A DNA stretch of 64,000 nt from Pseudomonas fluorescens HK44. GTDB taxonomy: Bacteria; Pseudomonadota; Gammaproteobacteria; Pseudomonadales; Pseudomonadaceae. The stretch covers positions 1 to 64,000 of the forward strand of contig NZ_AFOY02000027.1 of assembly GCF_000217955.3 (NCBI RefSeq), read 5' to 3'. Shown here piece after piece: positions 55,744 through 64,000 of this stretch; position 1 is the stretch's first letter; the number at the start of each line of letters is the position of its first letter. A program made the position numbers and the translations under genes. The notes under the pieces are model-generated. The model made no database searches, had not been told where the DNA came from, and saw only the letters and a list, made by a program, of their open reading frames with translations.

Positions 55744-56224
55744 GTGTGTTCTCCTTGAAACATCGCAGCGAAGTCCATTTCGGAAGTGTCGAAGGCGTTA
55801 GGGTAGTAGGCGATTAAATATATTAAAGCACTATGAAATACCTGTTAGCGACTAGATAAGGGAGTGGTCGGCGGAGTGTCAATAGACGCAAGTTGAGAAC
55901 GTGGGAATACCAGGCTATTCAGATGTTTCCTACCTGTGAATAGCTATCGATGGACACGCTGTTCAGCATTTTCCTGGATGCGCTCGATTTGTGAGCCAGT
56001 GTTTCCGGCGTTTTCTGGCATTGGATCTATATGAGTGTGTTGGAGGTTACGTGACGGGAGGATGTTGCAGGAGGTATCTATATACCGCTTTCGACTCGGA
56101 TGATTAGATAATTATGGACATCGATAGAAGGCGGGAGTGATGAGAGTCGAATAGTGCGGTAGATGTCACTTCCGTCCGTGGAAGTTGACAGTGGTTAATG
56201 CATATTTGGGTATGATAATTAGCT
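55744..56224. other. gene-free AT-rich region upstream of the two-repeat protein gene
   Basis: The 481-bp stretch has no convincing frame. AT-rich blocks (GATTAAATATATTAAAG near 55812; GATAATTATGG near 56104) and an unusual base composition mark it off from its neighbours. It should contain the promoter for the minus-strand gene. No repeat or RNA structure was recognised. Confidence 0.5.
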
Positions 56225-56971
56225 TCAGGAGTTGAGGAACTTATTGAGGAATTGCCGGGTTCGTTCTTCTTTCGGATTGGCAAACAACGCCTTCGCTTCA
56301 CCTTGTTCGACGATGACGCCTTTGTCGAAAAACACCACCCGGTTCGCCACATCACGAGCAAAACTCATTTCGTGGGTAACGATGACCATCGTGCGTTTTT
56401 CTTCGGCCAGGCTGCGAATAGCCGCCAGCACTTCGCCGACCAGTTCCGGATCGAGCGCCGAGGTTGGCTCGTCGAAGAGAATCACTTCCGGCTCCATGGC
56501 CAGCGCCCGGGCGATTGCCACGCGCTGTTGCTGCCCACCGGACAACCTGCGCGGATAGGCGTCTTCCTTGCCTGCCAGGCCGACCTTGGCCAGCAGTTTT
56601 CGACCCAGCGCCAATGCTTGGTCCTTTGGCATTTTCTTCACCACCAAAGGGCCTTCGATGACGTTTTCCAAGGCCGTGCGATGGGGGAACAGATTGAAGT
56701 TCTGAAACACGAAGCCGACATGCTGGCGCAACCGGCGCACCAGGCTCTGCTGCTGGTTCAACGGGCGGCTGCCATCGATCTCGATGTCGCCGACCTTGAT
56801 CCGGCCGCTGGTGGGTTCTTCAAGAAAGTTCAGGCAACGCAGGAAGGTGGTCTTGCCCGAGCCGCTTGGGCCGATGATCGCCACCACCTCGCCTTCTTCA
56901 ACCTTCAGATCGATGCCATTGAGCACCACTTGACCCTTGAACTGCTTTGTCAGTTTTTCCACGACAATCAT
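56225..56971 (-). CDS. tcyN: cystine ABC importer ATP-binding protein TcyN-like
   Basis: The 248-residue ATPase starts at MIVVEKLTKQFKGQVVLNG; the frame continues upstream but into the permease gene. Walker A is GPSGSGKTT, the signature LSGGQQQRVAIARAL, Walker B VILFDEPTSALD and His switch VTHEMSFARDVA. It is of the polar amino acid type. Together with the permease and binding protein it makes up a cystine-type importer. It is last in the unit, 4 bp from the permease. Confidence 0.9.
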   Translation of the reverse strand: MIVVEKLTKQFKGQVVLNGIDLKVEEGEVVAIIGPSGSGKTTFLRCLNFLEEPTSGRIKVGDIEIDGSRPLNQQQSLVRRLRQHVGFVFQNFNLFPHRTALENVIEGPLVVKKMPKDQALALGRKLLAKVGLAGKEDAYPRRLSGGQQQRVAIARALAMEPEVILFDEPTSALDPELVGEVLAAIRSLAEEKRTMVIVTHEMSFARDVANRVVFFDKGVIVEQGEAKALFANPKEERTRQFLNKFLNS

Positions 56972-56975
56972 GGGG

Positions 56976-57641
56976 TCAGGACTCCTGGTCGTGCCGATTG
57001 ACCCGCTCTTCCAACTGGTTTTGCAGGTGCGAGAGCACCGTTGCAAGAATCCAGTAAATCAGTGCGGCGGCAAGATACATGGTGAAAATTTCGAAGGTGC
57101 GGGCGGTGATCAGCTGTGCCTGACGGAACAGTTCCGGCACCTGAATGGTCGCCGCCAGCGCAGTGTCCTTGACCAGCGAAATGAAGCTGTTGCCCAGTGG
57201 CGGCAGCGCCGTTCGCGCAGCTTGCGGCAGGATGGCCCGGCGCAGGGTTTGCGCGCGGGTCATGCCGATACTGGCAGCGGCTTCCCACTGGCCGCGTTCG
57301 ATGGAACTGATCGCGGCGCGGAGGATTTCGCAGGCGTAGGCGGCCATGTTCAGCGAGAAGCCGATCAAGGCGGCTGGCAGCGGATCAAGTTCGATGCCCA
57401 ATTGCGGCAAGCCGTAATAGATCACGAACAGTTGCACCAACAGCGGCGTGCCGCGAAAGAACGACACGTAGACACGGGCGATCCAGCTCACCAGCTTGAA
57501 GCGCGACAAGCGCATCAAGGCCAGGCTAAACCCCAGCAACAGACCAAAGAACATCCCGCCGAGGCTGAGGATGACCGTGAAATACGCGCCCTTGAGCAGA
57601 AAGGGCGCGGAGTCCAGCGCGAGTTGGAAACCTGCTTCCAT
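56976..57641 (-). CDS. tcyL: cystine ABC importer permease TcyL-like
   Basis: The 221-residue permease has the HisM-type fold: SAPFLLKGAYFTVILSLGGMFFG at the N-terminus, RVYVSFFRGTPLLVQLFVIYYGLPQLG, and the EAA loop WEAAASIGMTRAQTLRRAILPQAARTALPPLGN. It forms a homodimer in the inner membrane. Its start shares one base with the stop of the binding protein gene (TAATG), so translation is coupled. Confidence 0.9.
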   Translation of the reverse strand: MEAGFQLALDSAPFLLKGAYFTVILSLGGMFFGLLLGFSLALMRLSRFKLVSWIARVYVSFFRGTPLLVQLFVIYYGLPQLGIELDPLPAALIGFSLNMAAYACEILRAAISSIERGQWEAAASIGMTRAQTLRRAILPQAARTALPPLGNSFISLVKDTALAATIQVPELFRQAQLITARTFEIFTMYLAAALIYWILATVLSHLQNQLEERVNRHDQES

Positions 57642-58441
57642 TATTGAGTGACGTCAGCGTTGAAGTATTTTTCCGAGAGCTTTTTCAGAGTGCCGTCGGC
57701 GCGCAGCTTATCGATGGCCTTGTTCACCGCGGCCAGCAGTTCAGGCTCGCCTTTGCGCAGGGCAATACCGGCTTCCTGACGGGAGAACGCTTCGCCGGCG
57801 GCGGTGGTGTCTTTGGCCTTCTTGGCGTATTCCAGCGCGGCGAGGCGGTCGATCAGAATGACGTCGGTGCGGCCAACGCGCAGGTCCTGGAACTTGGTCG
57901 GATCGTCTTCGTAGGTGCGGACTTCAGCGCCTGGCACATTGGCTTTTACCCACTGCTCATAGTTGGTGCCCAGGCCTACACCGACTTTTTTGCCGGTCAG
58001 GTCGGCGGCGGTCTTGATGTTCAGCGCCGCAACCTTCTTCGTCAGCACCAGCGCCTGTATTCCGGAAACAGTGTAGGGCTCGGAGAAGTCGTACTTTTTC
58101 TTGCGCTCTTCGGAAATCGTCACCTGGTTGATCACTGCGTCCAGACGCTTGGATTCCAGCGCCGCGAGGATGCCGTCCCATTTGGTCGGTTGCAGTTTGA
58201 CCTTCACGCCCAGCTCTTTGGCCAGGGCTTCGGAGAACTCCACTTCGAAGCCGGCCAGCTTGCCGTCGGCATCGACGAAACTGAACGGTGGATAAGTGCC
58301 TTCCAGACCGACGTTGATCACGCCGGCTTCCTTGATTTTTTGCAGCTGCTCACCAGCCACCGCTTGCCCCAACAGGCCAGCACCGAGTACCAGGCCCAGC
58401 GAGCCCACCAGCAGATTTCGACGAAACGCGGAAAAATTCAT
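57641..58441 (-). CDS. tcyJ: cystine-binding periplasmic protein TcyJ/FliY-like
   Basis: The 266-residue protein starts at MNFSAFRRNLLVGSLGLVLGAGLLGQAVAG, a signal peptide; frames upstream to 58552 are not coding. The mature part (GVINVGLEGTYPPFSFVDADGKLAGFEVEFSEALAKELG) is the polar amino acid-binding fold, and YDFSEPYTVSGIQALVLTKK is close to E. coli TcyJ (FliY). It binds cystine or related disulfides for the TcyLN transporter. The link to dcyD upstream supports a cystine/D-cysteine role. Confidence 0.88.
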   Translation of the reverse strand: MNFSAFRRNLLVGSLGLVLGAGLLGQAVAGEQLQKIKEAGVINVGLEGTYPPFSFVDADGKLAGFEVEFSEALAKELGVKVKLQPTKWDGILAALESKRLDAVINQVTISEERKKKYDFSEPYTVSGIQALVLTKKVAALNIKTAADLTGKKVGVGLGTNYEQWVKANVPGAEVRTYEDDPTKFQDLRVGRTDVILIDRLAALEYAKKAKDTTAAGEAFSRQEAGIALRKGEPELLAAVNKAIDKLRADGTLKKLSEKYFNADVTQ

Positions 58442-58808
58442 GACAAGCCCCTGTGTTTTTTTATGAAGACATTTTTTGGAGAAGCAGGCAAAACCGAGAA
58501 TAGAACGGCTGCAACATCGTGCCCTAAAAGCAGCGTATGCGTCTCGCGGCAATTGCGCCTGCGGCGAGACTATATGATGAGGCTTTTAGATGTGAAAATG
58601 ATATAAATTCAGTTTGCTATTCTTTATTGGAATATAAAGGTTGCATGCAATTCCTGTGGCGAGGGAGCTTGCTCCCGCTCGGTTGCGTAGCAACCGCAAA
58701 TCAATACAGCGCGACGTATCTGCAAGAGCCGGGTCGCGAATTTTTGGGATGCTTCGCATCCCAGCGGGAGCAAGCTCCCTCGCCACAGAAGATCTTTTTC
58801 CGGCTGGC
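58442..58808. other. promoter of tcyJ and REPIN-bearing spacer
   Basis: It holds the leader of tcyJ and an AT-rich patch (58600-58640) that may be its promoter. The REPIN at 58655-58787 follows. No protein frame is recognised. Confidence 0.5.
58655..58787. repeat. REPIN
   Basis: TGTGGCGAGGGAGCTTGCTC and its complement bracket about 90 bp. An additional inner pair (GGTTGCGTAGCAACC; GGGATGCTTCGCATCCC) forms two small hairpins. It lies between dcyD and tcyJ. Confidence 0.85.
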
Positions 58809-59801
58809 TCAAAATGCCGAGTTATAGGCAAACAACGCGGGCGCACCACCGGTGTGCAGGAAGATGATCGGGCCGTCATTGAAGCGCTGCCGGCCGATAC
58901 CGTCGAGCAAACCGGCCATGGCTTTGCCGGTGTAGACCGGGTCGAGCAACAGACCTTCCTGACTGGCCAGCAACTTGATTGCCGCCAGGGTGCCGGCGTT
59001 CGGCTCGCCGTAACGAGGAGCGAAATACTCGTCCCACAATTGAACCTTGAAACTCGCCGGCAGGTTCACGCCCAGCAGTTCGGCGGTGCGCTCGGCCAGG
59101 CCCTGGACCTTCGGCCGCTGGTCTTCGTCGCTGCGCGAAACGGTGACGCCGATTACCGGCAAGTCCGGCAATACTTCGCTCAGCGTCAACGCCAGACCGC
59201 TGTGAGTGCCGGCGCTGCCCGAAGCCAACACCACTGCAGCAAACGCCAGGCCGCTGTCCTCGATTTGTCCGGCCAGTTCCAGTCCGGCACGTACATAGCC
59301 CAGCGCGCCCAAGGCGTTGGAGCCGCCAATCGGCACCGGATAGGGTTTCTTGCCATTGCTGCGCAGACGCTCGGCCAAGGCTTGCAACTGTTGGTCGGCG
59401 TTGTCGAGGCTGTCCACCAACTCAACCTTGGCGTCGAACAGATCCAGCAGCAGCCGATTGCCATTGCCCAGATAATTGCGGTCATCGGTGCCGATCGGAT
59501 TCTCCAGCAAGGCGACACAGCCCAGGCCCAGTTTGGCGGCAAGCGCTGCCGTCTGACGTACATGGTTGGACTGGATGGCGCCAGCGGTAATCAGCGTATC
59601 GGCACCTTGCGCGAGCGCGTCGGCGGCAAGGTATTCGAGTTTGCGCAGCTTGTTGCCGCCCATGGCCAACGGTGTCAGGTCGTCACGTTTGACGTAGACA
59701 TCCCGACCGAGCCAGGTCGACAAGCGTTCGAGTTTTTCCAGGGCGGTAGCATTGGCGAGAAGATCCAGACGATTAAAACGAGCCAGCTGTTGTTTGATCA
59801 T
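58809..59801 (-). CDS. dcyD: D-cysteine desulfhydrase DcyD
   Basis: The 330-residue PLP enzyme starts at MIKQQLARFNRLDLLANATALEKL; the frame upstream to 59867 lacks homologous content. The PLP-binding Lys lies in PLAMGGNKLRKLEYL and the glycine loop in ASGSAGTHSGLAL. The C-terminal DPVYTGKAMAGL is the ACC deaminase/DcyD family motif. It splits D-cysteine to pyruvate, ammonia and sulfide. In E. coli dcyD sits among the tcy genes; here it is upstream of tcyJLN on the same strand, separated by a REPIN. Confidence 0.9.
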   Translation of the reverse strand: MIKQQLARFNRLDLLANATALEKLERLSTWLGRDVYVKRDDLTPLAMGGNKLRKLEYLAADALAQGADTLITAGAIQSNHVRQTAALAAKLGLGCVALLENPIGTDDRNYLGNGNRLLLDLFDAKVELVDSLDNADQQLQALAERLRSNGKKPYPVPIGGSNALGALGYVRAGLELAGQIEDSGLAFAAVVLASGSAGTHSGLALTLSEVLPDLPVIGVTVSRSDEDQRPKVQGLAERTAELLGVNLPASFKVQLWDEYFAPRYGEPNAGTLAAIKLLASQEGLLLDPVYTGKAMAGLLDGIGRQRFNDGPIIFLHTGGAPALFAYNSAF

Positions 59802-59995
59802 GGGGCCGCACGGGTTGAGGGAGATGACTGGACTATAGGCAGGCCGATTTGCTCGGGCAACCGACAATATCGCTTATGCCAAAAAGTGCTGATAACAGCA
59901 CAATTCGTTCTTAATTCCGCTTTGAGCGCATACCGTAAAGTGAACGCCGTTTAGGCGGCCTTATCGTCCGGCCGCAGCACGTGAGGAGTTTTACC

Positions 59996-60922
59996 GTGAG
60001 CCAGCGTTCCAGCCATTGGCAATTACAGACCATCGTCAGCCAATTGCGCACCGCCCGTGACCAGTGGCGTGCGCAGAACGGTCGTATCAGCGGCGAGCAG
60101 GGCGGGCGTGAGCTGCCATCGCGCGCGGCGATGGCGGAGATTCTCGAAGCACTGTGTGGTGCGTTGTTCCCGATGCGCCTAGGCCCGGTGGATCTGCGCG
60201 AGGAGAGTGAAGACTTCTACGTCGGGCATACGCTGGATGTGGCGCTGAACGCGCTGCTGGCTCAGGCGCGGCTGGAGCTGCGCTATGTCGCACGGCAAAG
60301 CGCCCGGGTCGATACCGAAGTCGAGGCGCGAGCGATCAGTCTGATCCAGGATTTCGCCCTGGCCTTGCCGGGTCTGCGCAGCCTGTTGGATTCCGATGTG
60401 CTGGCGGCGTATCACGGCGACCCGGCAGCACGCAGTGTCGATGAAGTGCTGCTGTGCTATCCGGGGATTCTGGCGGTGATTCACCATCGTCTGGCCCACC
60501 ATTTGTACCGCGCCGGGCTGCCATTGCTGGCGCGGATCAGTGCAGAAATCGCGCACTCGGCCACCGGTATCGACATTCACCCGGGCGCGCAGATCGGCCG
60601 CAGTTTCTTCATCGACCACGGCACGGGCGTGGTAATCGGCGAGACCGCGATCATCGGCGAGCGGGTGCGCATCTACCAGGCCGTGACCCTCGGCGCCAAA
60701 CGCTTCCCGGCCGATGAAGACGGCCAGTTGCAGAAGGGCCATCCGCGCCATCCGATCGTTGAAGACGATGTGGTGATCTATGCCGGCGCGACCATCCTCG
60801 GACGGATCACCATCGGCAAGGGCTCGACCATCGGCGGCAACGTCTGGCTGACCCGCAGCGTACCGGCCGGCTGCAACCTGACCCAGGCCAATCTGCAGCA
60901 TGATGACGGGACGCAGAAGTAA
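59996..60922 (+). CDS. epsC: serine O-acetyltransferase EpsC-type
   Basis: The 308-residue protein uses a GTG start with GAGGAG seven bases upstream. The N-terminal about 140 residues are helical. The C-terminal part is the left-handed beta-helix acetyltransferase with the signature HPGAQIGRSFFIDHGTGVVIGETAIIGERVRIYQ and the substrate His in FIDHGTGVV. It makes O-acetylserine, the carbon precursor of cysteine. It is divergent from dcyD, so assimilation and breakdown of cysteine lie side by side. It is longer than CysE of the enteric type. Confidence 0.9.
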   Translation: MSQRSSHWQLQTIVSQLRTARDQWRAQNGRISGEQGGRELPSRAAMAEILEALCGALFPMRLGPVDLREESEDFYVGHTLDVALNALLAQARLELRYVARQSARVDTEVEARAISLIQDFALALPGLRSLLDSDVLAAYHGDPAARSVDEVLLCYPGILAVIHHRLAHHLYRAGLPLLARISAEIAHSATGIDIHPGAQIGRSFFIDHGTGVVIGETAIIGERVRIYQAVTLGAKRFPADEDGQLQKGHPRHPIVEDDVVIYAGATILGRITIGKGSTIGGNVWLTRSVPAGCNLTQANLQHDDGTQK

Positions 60923-60942
60923 GCCAGCCGACACTTAACACC

Positions 60943-61103
60943 TGTGGCGAGGGGGCTTGCCCCCGTCGGCCGGTCCGCGCTCGGGCGAAGCAGTCGTAAA
61001 GCCTGCCTGCGCGGTTTTAGCTGAAAGAATTCGGTTGTGGATTTCGGGGCCGCTGCGCGCCCCAACGGGGCGATGCGGCGTTCCGACAAGCCCCCTCGCC
61101 ACA
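60943..61103. repeat. REPIN with GGGGGCTTGCCCCC arms
   Basis: The left arm is TGTGGCGAGGGGGCTTGCCC and the right arm CAAGCCCCCTCGCCACA. The central A/T pair of the usual arms is replaced by compensating G/C changes, a distinct REP subtype. It lies downstream of epsC. Confidence 0.85.
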
Positions 61104-61148
61104 GACGTACCGCCGAGCCTTGCGATTAGTCCTCACAGCCTATCCATG

Positions 61149-61176
61149 TTTAACTTGAACGTTCATTCAAGTTAAA
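61149..61176. promoter_or_regulatory. BetI-type operator upstream of betT
   Basis: TTTAACTTGAA and TTCAAGTTAAA are perfect eleven-base arms around CGTTCA. It lies about 93 bp before betT. TTGAACGTTCA-type palindromes are associated with the choline-responsive TetR repressor BetI, which controls choline transport genes; the identity of the binding protein is inferred. Confidence 0.65.
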
Positions 61177-61268
61177 CCGGTGGCTCGCTGCCCGCTCACA
61201 ACAGGAGGCTAGCCTTTGCTGAGTCTGTTTTTTACAGCCACGTTTTACCCCCTCGAGGTGCACGCTTC

Positions 61269-63269
61269 ATGAGTGCATCGTTCACCCCTCCAAGCGGTCA
61301 GATCCGCATGAATCCGCCGGTGTTCTACTTCGCGGCGACCTTCATTTTACTGTTCGGCCTGGTGGTCATTGCCTTCCCGCAACAGTCCGGCGCCTGGCTG
61401 CTCGCGGCGCAAAACCGGGCGGCCAATACGGTCGGCTGGTACTACATGCTGGCGATGACCCTGTATCTGGTCTTCGTGGTGGTCACCGCCTTGTCTGGCT
61501 ACGGCAAGATCAAGCTCGGTGCCGACCACGACGAGCCCGAATTCAGTTACCTGTCCTGGGCCGGCATGCTGTTTGCCGCCGGGATCAGCATCACGCTGTT
61601 TTTCTTCTGCGTGTCCGAACCGCTGACGCACATGCTGCAACCGCCGCAGGGCGAGGCCGGCACAGCGGATGCGGCACGCCAGGCGATGCGGGTCCTGTTT
61701 CTGCATTGGGGCCTGCACGGCTGGGGCGTGTTCGCTTTTGTCGGCATGGCGCTGGCCTATTTCGCCTATCGGCATAACCTGCCGCTGGCCCTGCGCTCGG
61801 CGCTTTATCCGCTGATCGGCAAACGCATCAACGGCCCTATCGGTTATGCGGTGGATGGCTTCGGCATCATTGCCACGGTGTTCGGTCTGGGCGCTGACAT
61901 GGGCTTCGGCGTGTTGCACCTCAACTCCGGTCTCGACTATTTGTTCGGCATTGCCCACACCCAGTGGATTCAGGTCGGCCTGATCACGCTGATGATGGGC
62001 GCGGCGATCATCGTCGCCGTCGCCGGCGTCGATAAAGGCGTGCGGGTGATGTCCGACATCAACATGCTGCTGGCCTGCGCGTTGCTGCTGTTCGTGTTGT
62101 TCGCCGGTCCTACCCAGCACCTGCTCAATACTCTGATCCAGAACCTTGGCGATTACCTCGGCACCTTGCCGATGAAGAGTTTCGACCTTTACGCCTACGA
62201 CAAACCCAGCGACTGGCTGGGCGGTTGGACGGTGTTCTACTGGGCCTGGTGGATCGCATGGTCGCCGTTCGTGGGCCTGTTCATCGCACGTATTTCCCGT
62301 GGCCGGACCATCCGCGAATTCGTCTTCGGCGTGCTGTTGATTCCGCTCGGCTTCACCTTGGCGTGGATGTCGATCTTCGGTAACAGCGCCATCGACCTGG
62401 TGCTCAACCACGGCATGAGTGCCCTTGGCCTGTCGGCCATCGAGACCCCGTCGATGACCCTCTACCTGCTGCTGGAAACCTACCCGTGGAGCAAAACGGT
62501 GATTGCCGTCACGGTGTTCATCAGCTTCGTGTTCTTCGTCACCTCGGCCGATTCCGGCACCGTGGTGCTCTCGACGCTGTCGGCCAAGGGCGGCAACGCC
62601 GATGAAGACGGGCCGAAATGGCTGCGGGTGTTCTGGGGGGCGATGACCGCGTTGGTCACCAGCGCATTGTTGTTTGCCGGCAGCATCGATTCGTTGAAGT
62701 CGGCGGTGGTGCTGACCTCATTGCCGTTCTCGCTGATTCTGTTGCTGATGATGTGGGGGTTGCACAAGGCGTTCTACCTCGAATCGCAGAGGCAGATCGC
62801 CCAGTTGCACTCGTTGGCACCGGTCTCGGCATCGCGGCGCGGCAAGGGTGGCTGGCGTCAGCGCTTGAGCCAGGCCGTGCACTTCCCGTCGCGTGACGAG
62901 GTGTACCGTTTCCTCGACACGACGGTGCGTCCGGCGATTGAAGAAGTGACGGCAGTGTTTGTCGAGAAAGGGGTGAACGTGGTCGCTCGACCGGACCCGG
63001 CCAGTGACAACGTCAGCCTGGAAATCGGTCACGGCGATCAGCATCCGTTCATCTACCAGGCGCAAATGCGCGGTTACTTCACACCGTCCTTCGCCCGCGG
63101 CGGGATGGGTCCCAAGGCGCTGCGTAATCGTCGCTACTACCGCGCCGAGGTGCACTTGAGCGAGGGCAGTCAGGACTACGATTTGATGGGCTACACCAAG
63201 GAGCAAATCATCAACGACATCCTCGATCAGTACGAGCGGCACATGCAGTTCCTGCATCTGGTGCGCTGA
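61269..63269 (+). CDS. betT: BCCT-family choline transporter BetT
   Basis: The 666-residue protein has about twelve membrane segments. The motif WTVFYWAWWIAWSPFVGLFIARISRGRTIREF is the signature of the betaine-choline-carnitine transporter family. The long cytoplasmic tail from about residue 505 (QLHSLAPVSASRRG to the end) is typical of the osmosensing BetT proteins. It imports choline with the proton gradient, for conversion to glycine betaine. No betA/betB/betI genes are adjacent in this window. The start is at ATG 61269. Confidence 0.9.
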   Translation: MSASFTPPSGQIRMNPPVFYFAATFILLFGLVVIAFPQQSGAWLLAAQNRAANTVGWYYMLAMTLYLVFVVVTALSGYGKIKLGADHDEPEFSYLSWAGMLFAAGISITLFFFCVSEPLTHMLQPPQGEAGTADAARQAMRVLFLHWGLHGWGVFAFVGMALAYFAYRHNLPLALRSALYPLIGKRINGPIGYAVDGFGIIATVFGLGADMGFGVLHLNSGLDYLFGIAHTQWIQVGLITLMMGAAIIVAVAGVDKGVRVMSDINMLLACALLLFVLFAGPTQHLLNTLIQNLGDYLGTLPMKSFDLYAYDKPSDWLGGWTVFYWAWWIAWSPFVGLFIARISRGRTIREFVFGVLLIPLGFTLAWMSIFGNSAIDLVLNHGMSALGLSAIETPSMTLYLLLETYPWSKTVIAVTVFISFVFFVTSADSGTVVLSTLSAKGGNADEDGPKWLRVFWGAMTALVTSALLFAGSIDSLKSAVVLTSLPFSLILLLMMWGLHKAFYLESQRQIAQLHSLAPVSASRRGKGGWRQRLSQAVHFPSRDEVYRFLDTTVRPAIEEVTAVFVEKGVNVVARPDPASDNVSLEIGHGDQHPFIYQAQMRGYFTPSFARGGMGPKALRNRRYYRAEVHLSEGSQDYDLMGYTKEQIINDILDQYERHMQFLHLVR

Positions 63270-63285
63270 CCGAGGCCGGTGCTGC

Positions 63286-63543
63286 TCAAGCGATGTTCAA
63301 GGTCATGAACAGCACCAGAGCGGCTACCGGCACACCGAACACCATAAAGCCCACCATCAATTCGGAGGTCAGCGGTTGCCCGGCGGTGATCATGCCGATG
63401 GCGCCGTTGATTACCGTCAGTGCCAGCCACAGGACGACGAAGCTGTAGGTCAGGGTCTGGCGGCTGAAGCCGAGCTTCTCACCGATGAACAGCATCAGCG
63501 CCAGCAAGACCAGGCCGAAGGTGATGATGATCGTGGTGTGCAT
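63286..63543 (-). CDS. small three-helix membrane protein, unknown function
   Basis: The 85-residue protein reads MHTTIIITFGLVLLALMLFIGEKLGFSRQ, with three hydrophobic segments (about 5-20, 32-52 and 63-82). A GxTA loop (GMITAGQPLTS) lies between the second and third. It lies convergent with betT, the two ends 16 bp apart. No family is recognised. Confidence 0.75.
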   Translation of the reverse strand: MHTTIIITFGLVLLALMLFIGEKLGFSRQTLTYSFVVLWLALTVINGAIGMITAGQPLTSELMVGFMVFGVPVAALVLFMTLNIA

Positions 63544-63783
63544 GATGGTGTGCTCCCGAGCCGGTGTTTGTCATACCGAGCATAGGCGTCGTTTAGCACA
63601 ATGGCGCTGGATTAGGTGGCGGTCAAAGGTCGCCACCCTCAATACACATTCGGCGTAAGGGCCAAAATCAAGAAGGATATGAAACGTTTCAGCATTTAGT
63701 CGAACTCCCCGTTTTGAATGCGCTGCCTGAGCGTATGCTGGGCAACGCTTGCGACCTCGTCGCTCACAACAAGAGAGGGCTCG

Positions 63784-64000
63784 ATGACTTACACCGCTGC
63801 TGCTGATCGTTACGATTCCATTCCTTACCGCCGCGTCGGTCGCAGCGGGCTGGTGCTGCCGGCACTGTCGCTGGGCTTGTGGCACAACTTCGGCGACAGC
63901 ACGCCGATCGATACCCAGCGATCCTTGCTGCGTACCGCCTTCGACCTGGGCATCAACCACTTCGACCTGGCCAATAATTACGGCCCGCCGTACGGCAGTG
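63784..64000 (+). CDS. aldo/keto reductase (MgrA/YghZ-type), cut by window edge
   Basis: The first 72 residues are visible: MTYTAAADRYDSIPYRRVGRSGLVLPALSLGLWHNFG and LRTAFDLGINHFDLANNYGPPYGS. The N-terminal strand and the active-site Asp-Tyr (FDLANNYGPP) are typical of the L-glyceraldehyde-3-phosphate reductase group of NADPH-linked aldo/keto reductases. These detoxify methylglyoxal and related aldehydes. The remainder is beyond the window, so completeness is unknown. Confidence 0.8.
   Translation, partial: MTYTAAADRYDSIPYRRVGRSGLVLPALSLGLWHNFGDSTPIDTQRSLLRTAFDLGINHFDLANNYGPPYGS

Overview
The window is a high-GC chromosomal segment that reads as a Pseudomonas of the P. fluorescens group. The evidence is the gene content and order (cysAWT-sbp-oscA, then a GGDEF/EAL protein, then desA, an order I recall from P. 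aeruginosa PA0280-PA0286), the GcsR-type glycine cleavage locus, and many REPIN-type inverted repeats of the gcgagggagcttgctccc kind. This assignment comes from memory of the families; no search was run.

Layout. 1-5.3 kb: a decayed ISL3-type transposase, a membrane fatty-acid desaturase divergent from an AraC regulator, a receiver-only remnant of a response regulator, a Crp/Fnr-type regulator and an Mpo1-like membrane protein. 5.5-9.6 kb: sulfate import (CysA, CysW, CysT, Sbp) with OscA. 9.9-15 kb: a c-di-GMP GGDEF/EAL protein, the phospholipid desaturase DesA, a gutted diguanylate cyclase and a receiver-HDOD protein. 15-18 kb: GABA catabolism (GabT, GabD). 18.3-21.6 kb: a small island in the 3' end of tRNA-Arg(CCG), bounded by 46-bp att repeats and carrying a broken integrase, a transposase scrap and the short-chain fatty acid transporter AtoE. 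21.7-28.8 kb: a same-strand set (ureohydrolase, aldehyde dehydrogenase, NCS1 permease, GMC dehydrogenase) with a divergent LysR gene. This looks like a dedicated catabolic module, possibly for a guanidino compound. 29-36.5 kb: the TyrR-like sigma-54 activator GcsR, with its probable operators and a -24/-12 promoter, then gcvH-gcvP-glyA-lipA; gcvP carries a one-base frameshift. 36.6-38.2 kb: a ParE/Phd toxin-antitoxin pair, a lytic transglycosylase lipoprotein and a small acidic protein. 38.3-44.7 kb: the pgaABCD operon for poly-N-acetylglucosamine. 45-48 kb: a DUF945 protein and an IS1111-group (IS110 family) element lying between two REP sequences. 48-55 kb: MetNIQ importer, flavin monooxygenase and two SfnB-type oxidoreductases for organosulfur use. 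55-64 kb: an unknown two-repeat protein, the cystine importer TcyJLN with D-cysteine desulfhydrase, the serine acetyltransferase EpsC, the choline transporter BetT behind a BetI-like palindrome, and the start of an aldo/keto reductase.

Sulfur acquisition is the recurring theme: sulfate uptake plus OscA, the MetNIQ/monooxygenase/SfnB cluster, and cystine uptake with DcyD and EpsC. Nitrogen and one-carbon metabolism is the second: GABA, the ureohydrolase module, glycine cleavage and choline uptake. Genome decay is visible at seven places: ISL3, the response regulator, the diguanylate cyclase, the integrase, the IS4-like scrap, gcvP and the IS1111 transposase. Several of these are single-base changes that could also be sequencing errors.
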